Source: Streptomyces albicerus | GTDB lineage: Bacteria > Actinomycetota > Actinomycetes > Streptomycetales > Streptomycetaceae | DNA: 64,000 nucleotides | Direction of reading: 5' to 3' | NCBI RefSeq assembly: GCF_008905045.1 | Contig: NZ_VWMY01000016.1 | Location: 1 to 64,000, forward strand | Shown here: positions 42,622-49,640 of the stretch, in pieces | How positions within the stretch are numbered: the first letter of the stretch is position 1 | Layout of the letters: each line of letters begins with the position of its first letter | Program-made: the position numbers and the translations under genes | The notes under the pieces: generated by a model | The model's input: only the letters and a program-made list of their open reading frames with translations | Told to the model about the DNA's origin: nothing | The model's database searches: none

Positions 42622-42942
42622 TCAGGCGCCGGGTGCCCGGTACTCCACCTGCCGGCGGACCGCCTCGTCGATCTCCTCGGGCGTCAGCAGCACGACCGTG
42701 CTCGTGCGAACGCCACCAGCCGCCGACGTGACCAGACCCATGGCCGCGGCGGAGGTGTTGTCCGGCATTTCCACCGTGACGTAGACGTCGTCCTCACCGA
42801 AGGCCCAGTAGATCGACTCGAGCCGGCCGTCCAGGCTCTGGACCATGCGCTCGACGACCTCGCGGCGCGCTGCTGCGCCCTCTTTGAGCAAGCCCTTGAG
42901 TCCATCCACGGTCAGCTTGACCCTGAAGAGGTACTTCGGCAT
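42622..42942 (-). CDS. GYD-domain protein
   Basis: 106 residues. The ferredoxin-like GYD fold is marked by MPKYLFRVKLTVDGLKGLLK at the start, SLDGRLESIYWAFGEDDVYV in the middle and EMPDNTSAAAMGLVTSAAGG. Its role is unknown; members resemble small-ligand-binding or signalling proteins. ATG 42942 is chosen as it opens at the first strand. It lies just outside the transposon, convergent with the lipoprotein remnant. Confidence 0.85.
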   Translation of the reverse strand: MPKYLFRVKLTVDGLKGLLKEGAAARREVVERMVQSLDGRLESIYWAFGEDDVYVTVEMPDNTSAAAMGLVTSAAGGVRTSTVVLLTPEEIDEAVRRQVEYRAPGA

Positions 42943-43110
42943 GGGTGTCCGCCTTTCGCCTACGTCTCGGTAGTCACTCCTGTCCGAATCCTCCTTCTGC
43001 TCCCCGCCCAGCGCCGCGTGGACCACCGCCATACGGATGACGCCGACGGCGTGCACCTCGGCCGGCAAGATCGAAAGTAGTGGCCGTACTCCGCTGCGGT
43101 ACGACGCCAA

Positions 43111-43144
43111 AGAACCCCTGCCGGATCTCTCCGACAGGGGTTCT
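43111..43144 (-). terminator. Terminator of the tRNA gene
   Basis: agaacccctg (43111-43120) and caggggttct (43135-43144) form a perfect 10-bp stem ten bases past the tRNA 3' end, followed in the leftward direction by ttctttgg. The remaining 168 bp up to the GYD gene hold nothing evident. Confidence 0.8.
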
Positions 43145-43153
43145 GAGCTGCGG

Positions 43154-43227
43154 TGGACCTGAGGGGATTTGAACCCCTGGCCCCCTCGATGCGAACGAGG
43201 TGCGCTACCGGACTGCGCCACAGGCCC
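43154..43227 (-). tRNA. tRNA-Ala (anticodon CGC)
   Basis: A 74-base cloverleaf on the minus strand. The acceptor stem GGGCCTG pairs with CAGGTCC, the anticodon stem-loop is CCTCG-TTCGCAT-CGAGG with anticodon CGC (reads GCG, alanine), and the T-arm is CAGGGGTTCAAATCCCCTC-like with GTTCAAAT. The discriminator is A; CCA is not encoded. No direct repeat of its 3' end was noticed, so it is not the attachment site of the island. Confidence 0.93.
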
Positions 43228-43357
43228 TTGCAACGAGTGAAACTCTAGCATCCCCGTCCGGGTGCTTGGAAATCCGTTCCCAGCCGCTGGCCCGCTGGTC
43301 AGGGGCGGGGCTCTCGAAGGACTCCTGAGGGATTGCCGAGGGGCTTCTGAGGTTCCG

Positions 43358-44662
43358 TCACTCGTTGGCCGCGCGGGGGCGGTCGCCGTCCTCGTACTGG
43401 TCGAAGAGGGGCGTGCGGCCGCGTTCACGGGCGCGGCGGGCCGAGGCCGCGCGCCGGGCGTCCGCGGCACTGTCGGAGGCGTCGTCCGCGTCGGACTCGC
43501 CCGGCTCCTCCTCCACCTCGGCCGTGGGGCGGCCGGCGGCCGGCTCCACCGTGCTGGACCGTGCCGAGCTCCACGCGTCCGGTGCGCCCAGGTCGACGTC
43601 GGACGTGGCACGCGGGGCGACCGGAGCGGTCACATACGTCGGCAGCGGCACCGGGACCGGGTCCCAGCTGTCACCGCGGGCGGGCCCGCGCTGCCGCTCG
43701 CGCTGCTGGTCGACCCACTCGGCGTGGTCGGTCTGCTCGACGAGGGCGCGACGGTCGGCGGCGAGCGCGGACATTCCGGGGTCGGTGTCGGCCTCGGGTC
43801 CGTCCTCCGGCTCGTCCGCGGTGCCCGGCTCGGCGGGCGGCCGCCGCCTGGGCTGCCGCTCCCGCAGCCGCTGCGCCGCGACCTCGGCACGCCGGCGGTC
43901 CATGACGTACGTGAACCGCCGCCGCTCCTGGGAGCGCAGATACGCGATGTAGACGCTCAGCAGCACCGCGGGCACGCCGGGCGCCCACAGGAACGCGAGC
44001 CCGCCGACGGCAGCGACGATCGCGCCGAGCGTGAAGGCGAGGAAGAGGACGACCGTCGTACGCCGCCGGCGCGCGAGCACCTTCGAGCGCCGGGCGCGTG
44101 CCGCTGCCTCCGCCGCGGCGGCCCGCCGCGCGGGGGACGACCCGGGCGCCGCGTTCGACGACGGCTTGGCGCCCTGCTGGGGCACCGGCCGGCCACCCGC
44201 CGACCGGCCGCCCGGCTTGGGCGCCGTCGCGGACGACTGTCTCGACGCCTGCTGGGCCGCCTGTTGCGCGGACTGCGAGGTCTGCTTCGCCGCGGGCTGA
44301 GCCTGCGCCTGGGACCGCGCGTTGTCCCGCGCGTCTCGTCCGTCCCGTCCGTCCCGTCCGTCGTTGACGTCGGCCCGTGCCTCGCGGCGCGCCGGAGGCA
44401 TGGCGAAGGCCCGGACGTCCACCGAGTCGGTGACGCCGTCCGGGTCGGCGTGGTGCTCCCCCTCCTCGGTGGAGCGCGCCCGCAGGTCCTTGGCGTACCG
44501 GCGCTCCATGCCCGCCCGTCCGGACAGAAGCCGGATGGCGGTGCTGAAGCGTTCCGTCGGACGGGCCTCATTCAGCTCGTCCTGCCTACGGAGCCACATA
44601 GGCACCAAGTAGGCGGCCCAGGCCCCGACAATGACTGCGTAGATGAGGCCGCTGCTGCTCAC
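43358..44662 (-). CDS. sepX: SepX/GlpR cell-division membrane protein
   Basis: 434 residues. One helix is at the very N-terminus (LIYAVIVGAWAAYLVPMWL), a long Ala/Gln/Arg-rich disordered linker follows, then two adjacent helices around residues 205-245 (TTVVLFLAFTLGAIVAAVGG, LLSVYIAYLRSQ), and an acidic disordered tail. This layout is that of actinobacterial SepX/GlpR, the membrane receptor for the gephyrin-like protein Glp, which helps FtsZ-ring assembly in Streptomyces and Corynebacterium. The Glp/MoeA gene lies four genes upstream on the same strand, supporting the assignment. Confidence 0.88.
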   Translation of the reverse strand: MSSSGLIYAVIVGAWAAYLVPMWLRRQDELNEARPTERFSTAIRLLSGRAGMERRYAKDLRARSTEEGEHHADPDGVTDSVDVRAFAMPPARREARADVNDGRDGRDGRDARDNARSQAQAQPAAKQTSQSAQQAAQQASRQSSATAPKPGGRSAGGRPVPQQGAKPSSNAAPGSSPARRAAAAEAAARARRSKVLARRRRTTVVLFLAFTLGAIVAAVGGLAFLWAPGVPAVLLSVYIAYLRSQERRRFTYVMDRRRAEVAAQRLRERQPRRRPPAEPGTADEPEDGPEADTDPGMSALAADRRALVEQTDHAEWVDQQRERQRGPARGDSWDPVPVPLPTYVTAPVAPRATSDVDLGAPDAWSSARSSTVEPAAGRPTAEVEEEPGESDADDASDSAADARRAASARRARERGRTPLFDQYEDGDRPRAANE

Positions 44663-44839
44663 GCCTCACACGGTAGAGGGGTTTGCGTGAGGCCATCTGC
44701 CAATTGGGCCGGTGTGTCGCACGATCTGGCTGATATTTCGAGCTTTTTTTGTGACCGATGCGATCAGCAGGCCACCGGGAGCGCGAAATTAATGCCCGAT
44801 GATGGTCGATCACCGATCATTTTCGAACACCTATTTCAT

Positions 44840-45499
44840 TTACGCGGTGTTCCGGGGTGTGTCCCGCGGTGAGTTTTCGGACGTGTTCCGAGAGCGTGTC
44901 CGTCGCCAGCGGGCCAGCAGTCCTTCGGGTACCTCTTCGGCGGTGAGCGCGAAGACGAGGTGGTCGCGCCAGGCTCCGTCGATGTGAAGATAACGTGGAC
45001 GAAGGCCTTCCTCGCGGAATCCGAGTTTCTCCACGACGCGTCGGCTCGGTGCGTTCTCGGGGCGAATGCAGACCTCGATGCGGTGCAGACCAACGGCGCG
45101 GAAGCAGTGGTCCGACACGAGTGCCACGGCCGTCGGCATCACTCCGCGTCCGGCGACCGCCTCGTCCACCCAGTAACCGATATGCCCCGAACACATCGAG
45201 CCCCAGGTGATTCCGGCGACCGTCAACTGTCCGACGAGCCGCCCCTTGTACTCGATGACGAACGGCAGCATCCGACCCGCGTTGGCCTCGGCGCGCAGGT
45301 GCCGGACCATCTGGCGGTACGTCGGCCGGTGGGCGATCGGCCCGGTGGGCGTGGGTGGCGGGATGGTCGCCTCCCAGGGGCGCAGCCAGTCCCGGTTGCG
45401 CCGGTTGACCTCGCGCCAGGCGCGCTGGTCGCGCATCCTTATGGGCCGGAGGACGACGTCGCCGTCCACCAGCTCGACCGGCCAGGATGAGCTGTTCAG
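44840..45499 (-). CDS. RimJ/RimL-type GNAT acetyltransferase
   Basis: 219 residues. The GNAT fold is shown by VVLRPIRMRDQRAWREVNRR at the start, GHIGYWVDEAVAGRGVMPTA (motif A) and GLHRIEVCIRPENAPSRRVV then EKLGFREEG. Such enzymes acetylate N-terminal amines of ribosomal or other proteins. No ATG, GTG or TTG lies at the expected N-terminus; CTG 45499 opens [19 protein letters not shown], has an upstream gggggt and forms a CTGA overlap with the MogA stop, so a CTG start is proposed. The 177-bp gap downstream (44663-44839) shows no gene. Confidence 0.85.
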   Translation of the reverse strand: MNSSSWPVELVDGDVVLRPIRMRDQRAWREVNRRNRDWLRPWEATIPPPTPTGPIAHRPTYRQMVRHLRAEANAGRMLPFVIEYKGRLVGQLTVAGITWGSMCSGHIGYWVDEAVAGRGVMPTAVALVSDHCFRAVGLHRIEVCIRPENAPSRRVVEKLGFREEGLRPRYLHIDGAWRDHLVFALTAEEVPEGLLARWRRTRSRNTSENSPRDTPRNTA

Positions 45500-46041
45500 C
45501 TCGCACCCCCACTGCCGCTGGGTCTGGGGTGGTCGCCGCCGCGGATCTGGTCGACGGCGTGGATCAACAGGGGCTCCAGCACGGCGAGGCCGTCCCGGAC
45601 GCCGCCGGTGGAACCCGGCAGGTTCACGATCAGCGTCTCCCCCGCGACGCCGGCGAGCCCGCGCGAGAGCACCGCCGTGGGCACCTTGTCCCTTCCGAAC
45701 GCCCTGATGGCTTCCGCTATGCCCGGGATCTCGTGGTCGAGCACCCGGCGGGTGGCCTCGGGTGTGCGGTCGGTGGGCGAGACGCCCGTGCCGCCGGTGG
45801 TCACGATGGCGTCGTACCCGGCCTGGACGCCCACACGCAGCGCGTTCTCGACCGGGTCCCCGTCGGGAACCACCCACGGTCCGTCGACGGCGAAGCCGAA
45901 GGCGGTGAGCCCCTCCGCGATCAGGGGCCCGCCCTTGTCCTCGTAGACACCCGCCGCGGCGCGGTTCGAGGCCGTCACCACCAGCGCGGCGTACGGAGCG
46001 GTCAGCGCACCGCCGAGCGGCGGCTCGACCGGCGCCGTCAT
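45496..46041 (-). CDS. mog: MogA/MoaB-family molybdopterin adenylyltransferase
   Basis: 181 residues. The molybdopterin-binding fold is marked by [40 protein letters not shown] and [17 protein letters not shown]. It activates molybdopterin by adenylation before metal insertion by MoeA. ATG 46041 overlaps the moaC stop (ATGA), and its own stop overlaps the CTG start of the GNAT gene, so the block moaC-mog-GNAT is translationally coupled. Confidence 0.9.
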   Translation of the reverse strand: MTAPVEPPLGGALTAPYAALVVTASNRAAAGVYEDKGGPLIAEGLTAFGFAVDGPWVVPDGDPVENALRVGVQAGYDAIVTTGGTGVSPTDRTPEATRRVLDHEIPGIAEAIRAFGRDKVPTAVLSRGLAGVAGETLIVNLPGSTGGVRDGLAVLEPLLIHAVDQIRGGDHPRPSGSGGAS

Positions 46042-46550
46042 GCCCGGCTCCAGTCGCCCGACTTGCCGCCCGTCTTCTCCTCCACGCGCACGTCCGTGAT
46101 GACCGCCCCCTTGTCGACCGCCTTGACCATGTCGATCACGGTGAGAGCCGCCACGCTGACCGCGGTGAGGGCCTCCATCTCGACGCCCGTACGGTCGGTG
46201 GTCTTCACGGTGGCCAGGATCTCGACGGCGTCGTCCGCGACCGACAGATCAAGTTTGACACCCGACACCGACAACGGGTGGCAGAGCGGGATCAGATCCG
46301 GTGTCCGCTTGGCGCCCATGATGCCCGCGATGCGCGCGGTGGCGAGGGCGTCGCCCTTGGGCACTCCCTCGCCGCGCAGCAGCTCGATCACGCGCGGCGA
46401 GACCAGGACCCGGCCGCTCGCGCGCGCGGTGCGCGCGGTCACGGCCTTCTCGGACACGTCGACCATGCGGGCTGCGCCCGCGTCGTCGATGTGGGTCAGT
46501 CGGTCCTGCACAGGGGGTCCGGGGGTCTCCCCCCGGGAAGGCACAGTCAT
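46038..46550 (-). CDS. moaC: Cyclic pyranopterin monophosphate synthase MoaC
   Basis: 170 residues matching MoaC throughout: [20 protein letters not shown], the active-site region [20 protein letters not shown] with the conserved His, [20 protein letters not shown] and the lysine in [10 protein letters not shown]. It makes cyclic pyranopterin monophosphate, the first dedicated pterin intermediate of molybdenum cofactor. ATG 46550 follows ggagcgccgcgacaac-type sequence; it lies 62 bp after moeA and overlaps mog. Confidence 0.93.
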   Translation of the reverse strand: MTVPSRGETPGPPVQDRLTHIDDAGAARMVDVSEKAVTARTARASGRVLVSPRVIELLRGEGVPKGDALATARIAGIMGAKRTPDLIPLCHPLSVSGVKLDLSVADDAVEILATVKTTDRTGVEMEALTAVSVAALTVIDMVKAVDKGAVITDVRVEEKTGGKSGDWSRA

Positions 46551-46612
46551 GTTGTCGCGGCGCTCCCGGTCGGGCCTGTTGTCCGCGACAGGGTACGCCC
46601 AAGCCGGGGCCC

Positions 46613-47935
46613 TCAGCCGAGCAGGACCACTTCCACCTCGGTGCCGGGCTCCACGGACTCGACGGACTCCGGGACCACGATCAGCGCGTCCGCGTGCGCG
46701 AGGGCCGCGACCAGGTGGGATCCGGCGCCGCCGACGGGGGTCACCTCCCCGTCCGCGTACCGCCCGCGCAGGAACTGACGGCGTCCGGCGGGCGAGGTGA
46801 GGGCCTTGTCCGTACGAAGGGTGGCCCTGGTGGTGGGCCGGTGGATGTCGTCCACACCCATCAGCGTGCGGATGGCGGGGCGCACGAACAGCTCGAAAGA
46901 GACGTACGACGACACGGGGTTGCCCGGGAGCGCGAGCAGCGGGGTGTGCTCGGGGCCGATGGAGCCGAAGCCCTGAGGCTTTCCGGGCTGCATGGCCAGC
47001 TTGCGGAACTCGATGCCGCTGCCCGCCTCGTCCTCGTCGCCGACGGAGGAGAGGGCCTCCTTGACGACGTCGTACGCGCCGACGCTGACGCCGCCCGTGG
47101 TGACGAGGAGGTCGGCGCGGATGAGCTGGTCCTCGATGGTGGCGCGGAGCGTCTCGGCGTCGTCGGCGACCGCGCCGACCCGGTAGGCGATCGCGCCGGC
47201 GTCGCGGGCGGCGGCGCACAGCGCGAAGCTGTTGGAGTCGTAGATCTGGCCGGCGCCCAACTCCTCGTCGGGCTGGACGAGTTCGCTACCGGTGGACAGG
47301 ACGACCACGCGCGGGCGCGGGCGCACCCGTACGGTGCCTCGGCCGATCGCGGCGAGCAGGCCGATCTGCGGCGGGCCGAGGACGGTGCCCGCCGAGAGGG
47401 CACGGTCACCGGCCTTCACGTCGCTCCCCTTCGCGCGCACGTGCGCGCGTGCCTGCGCCGGGCGGTGGACCTGCACCTGACCGGAGGCCGCCTCGGGGGA
47501 CGCGCTGTGGGCGCGCATCCCGGAGACGGGGCCCTCGCCGAGGCCGCCGTCCGTCCACTCCACGGGGACGACCGCCTCGGCGCCGGGCGGCAGCGGGGCG
47601 CCCGTCATGATGCGGGCGGCCTGGCCGGGGCCCACGTGGAGCAGCTCGGACTCGCCCGCCGCGACGTCACCGACGACCGTGAGGACCGCCGGGTACTCCT
47701 CGCTCGCGCCCGCGACATCCGCGACCCGGACCGCGTACCCGTCCATCGAGCTGTTGTCGAACGGCGGCAGGGAGACCGGCACCGTGACGTCCTCGACCAG
47801 GACACAGCCCTGGGCGTCGAGGAGCTGCAGCTCGATGGGTTCGAGAGGGCGGACGGTCGCGAGGATGTCCTCCAGGTGCTCGGACACCGACCAGAGGTGG
47901 TCCTGGCCGGTGACACGGGTCGCGGCGCTGCTCAA
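46613..47935 (-). CDS. glp: Molybdopterin molybdotransferase MoeA / gephyrin-like Glp
   Basis: 440 residues. The four-domain MoeA pattern is visible: the N-terminal [20 protein letters not shown], the MPT-binding motif [12 protein letters not shown], the MogA-like domain with [20 protein letters not shown] and [17 protein letters not shown], the [15 protein letters not shown] motif and a C-terminal beta domain. It inserts molybdate into adenylated molybdopterin. In actinobacteria this gephyrin-like protein (Glp) also binds SepX/GlpR and FtsZ at the division site. The TTG start at 47935, five bases before the galU stop region, opens [15 protein letters not shown] as in relatives. Confidence 0.92.
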   Translation of the reverse strand: MSSAATRVTGQDHLWSVSEHLEDILATVRPLEPIELQLLDAQGCVLVEDVTVPVSLPPFDNSSMDGYAVRVADVAGASEEYPAVLTVVGDVAAGESELLHVGPGQAARIMTGAPLPPGAEAVVPVEWTDGGLGEGPVSGMRAHSASPEAASGQVQVHRPAQARAHVRAKGSDVKAGDRALSAGTVLGPPQIGLLAAIGRGTVRVRPRPRVVVLSTGSELVQPDEELGAGQIYDSNSFALCAAARDAGAIAYRVGAVADDAETLRATIEDQLIRADLLVTTGGVSVGAYDVVKEALSSVGDEDEAGSGIEFRKLAMQPGKPQGFGSIGPEHTPLLALPGNPVSSYVSFELFVRPAIRTLMGVDDIHRPTTRATLRTDKALTSPAGRRQFLRGRYADGEVTPVGGAGSHLVAALAHADALIVVPESVESVEPGTEVEVVLLG

Positions 47936-47939
47936 ATTG

Positions 47940-48842
47940 CTACATCTCCTCGGTGACGTAACTGCGAAGCCAGGTCCGGAAGTCCGGGCCCAGGTCTTCA
48001 CGTTCGCACGCGAGTCTGACAATGGCACGCAGGTAGTCGCCGCGGTCGCCGGTGTCATAGCGGCGGCCCTTGAAGACGACGCCATGCACCGGGCCGCCGA
48101 CCTTCTCGTCGTCGGCGAGCTGCTGGAGGGCGTCGGTGAGCTGGATCTCGCCGCCGCGGCCGGGCTCGGTCTTGCGGAGTATGTCGAAGACGTGCGGGTC
48201 GAGTACGTAGCGGCCGATGATCGCGTAGTTGCTGGGGGCGTCCGCCGGTTCGGGCTTCTCGACGAGGCCGGTCACCTTGACGACGTCGCCGTCCTCGGTG
48301 GTGTCGACGGCCGCGCATCCGTAGAGGTGGATCTGCTCGGGATCGACCTCCATGAGCGCGATGACGCTGCCGCCGTACTGCGCGTGGACGTCGACCATGC
48401 GCTTGAGCAGCGGGTCGCGCGGGTCGATCAGGTCGTCGCCGAGGAGCACGGCGAAGGGCTCGTGGCCGACGTGCGGGGCGGCGCACAGCACGGCGTGGCC
48501 GAGGCCCTTGGGGTCGCCCTGGCGGACGTAGTGCATGGTGGCGAGGTCGCTCGACTCCTGCACCTTGGCGAGCCGGTCGGCGTCACCCTTCTTCTGAAGG
48601 GCCGACTCCAGCTCGTAGTTACGGTCGAAGTGGTCCTCGAGGGGGCGCTTGTTGCGGCCCGTGATCATGAGGACGTCGTCGAGGCCGGCGGAGGCGGCCT
48701 CCTCGACCACGTACTGGATCGCCGGCTTGTCGACTACCGGCAGCATCTCCTTGGGAGTGGCCTTGGTGGCCGGCAGGAACCGGGTGCCGAGACCTGCTGC
48801 GGGGATGACAGCCTTGCTGATCCTGGGGTGCGACTGAGTCAT
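47940..48842 (-). CDS. galU: UTP-glucose-1-phosphate uridylyltransferase
   Basis: 300 residues. The nucleotidyltransferase signature AVIPAAGLGTRFLPATKATP with the basic KEMLPVVDKPAIQYV follows the start, and VLLGDDLIDP, GLVEKPEPADAPSNYAIIGR and EIQLTDAL occur in order. It makes UDP-glucose for envelope and storage polysaccharides. ATG 48842 (MTQSHPRISKAVIP) is preferred over one 12 bases upstream. It is the first gene of the leftward galU-moeA-moaC-mog-GNAT series, divergent from the cyclo-ligase gene. Confidence 0.95.
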   Translation of the reverse strand: MTQSHPRISKAVIPAAGLGTRFLPATKATPKEMLPVVDKPAIQYVVEEAASAGLDDVLMITGRNKRPLEDHFDRNYELESALQKKGDADRLAKVQESSDLATMHYVRQGDPKGLGHAVLCAAPHVGHEPFAVLLGDDLIDPRDPLLKRMVDVHAQYGGSVIALMEVDPEQIHLYGCAAVDTTEDGDVVKVTGLVEKPEPADAPSNYAIIGRYVLDPHVFDILRKTEPGRGGEIQLTDALQQLADDEKVGGPVHGVVFKGRRYDTGDRGDYLRAIVRLACEREDLGPDFRTWLRSYVTEEM

Positions 48843-48930
48843 GCCCGACACCATATCCGGTGCCTTTGTATGGAATCTGCAGCTCCGGTTAGTTCACTCT
48901 CATATGAGCGCATTACTAAGGATACGGAAC

Positions 48931-49551
48931 ATGCCCATGAGTCACCCGGGACCCGAAGCCGAGTCTGGCAAGCGATTGTTGCGGCGAGAGTTCCTCACGG
49001 TGAGAAGCCGGTTGACGGCCGGTGACGTGCGGGAAACCGAGGCCGCACTCGCCGCCCGCGCCCTGGAACTGCCCGAACTGGCGCACGCGCGCACGGTCGC
49101 AGCATACGTCTCCGTGGGGAGTGAACCGGGCACCCGTGCGCTCCTCGACGCCCTCCACGCGCGCGGGGTGCGCGTCCTGCTCCCGGCACTGCTCGAGGAC
49201 AACGACCTCGACTGGGGCACGTACGACGGAGAGGGCTCCCTCGTCCACGTACAACACCGGGGAAAGATGGCCCTCTTGGAGCCCGCGGGCGAGCGTCTCG
49301 GCCCGGACGCGGTGCTCACCGCCGACGCCGTGCTGCTGCCCGGCCTGGCCGTGGACGCGCGCGGGATGCGGCTCGGCCGCGGCGGCGGATCGTACGACCG
49401 GGTGCTCGCGCGCCTCGAGCGGGCAGGCGCGGATCCGGCGCTGGTGGTGCTGCTGTACGACTCCGAAGTGGTCGACCGCGTCCCCGAGGAGCCGCACGAC
49501 CGGCCGGTGCACGCGGTGGTGACCCCTTCGGGAGTACGCCGCTTCCGGTAA
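48931..49551 (+). CDS. 5-formyltetrahydrofolate cyclo-ligase
   Basis: 206 residues of the MTHFS family, which converts 5-formyl-THF to 5,10-methenyl-THF with ATP. Typical stretches are KRLLRREFLTVRSRLT, TVAAYVSVGSEPGTRALLDA, and the C-terminal VLLPGLAVDARGMRLGRGGG then SYDR with the phosphate-binding glycines. ATG 48931 follows aaggatacgga; earlier in-frame ATGs overlap the galU promoter area. It is monocistronic and ends before a strong terminator. Confidence 0.92.
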   Translation: MPMSHPGPEAESGKRLLRREFLTVRSRLTAGDVRETEAALAARALELPELAHARTVAAYVSVGSEPGTRALLDALHARGVRVLLPALLEDNDLDWGTYDGEGSLVHVQHRGKMALLEPAGERLGPDAVLTADAVLLPGLAVDARGMRLGRGGGSYDRVLARLERAGADPALVVLLYDSEVVDRVPEEPHDRPVHAVVTPSGVRRFR

Positions 49552-49593
49552 CCCCTCCGTAAGACCCACTGTGCGCGAAGACCCACTGTGCGC

Positions 49594-49631
49594 GAGAACG
49601 GCCCTCCACGCGCGCGTGGAGGGCCGTTCTC
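49594..49631. terminator. 38-bp perfect palindrome, bidirectional terminator
   Basis: gagaacggccctccacgcg (49594-49612) is followed at once by its exact reverse complement (49613-49631). It lies between the convergent cyclo-ligase and acylase genes. A 17-bp tandem duplication (aagacccactgtgcgcg at 49561-49577 and 49578-49594) directly precedes it. Confidence 0.88.
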
Positions 49632-49640
49632 ATGCGGTAC

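Noticed and set aside
43154-43227. tRNA-Ala as integration site of the island
   Set aside because: The island ends at 41,810, no integrase gene is present, and I saw no copy of the tRNA 3' end at the other boundary.
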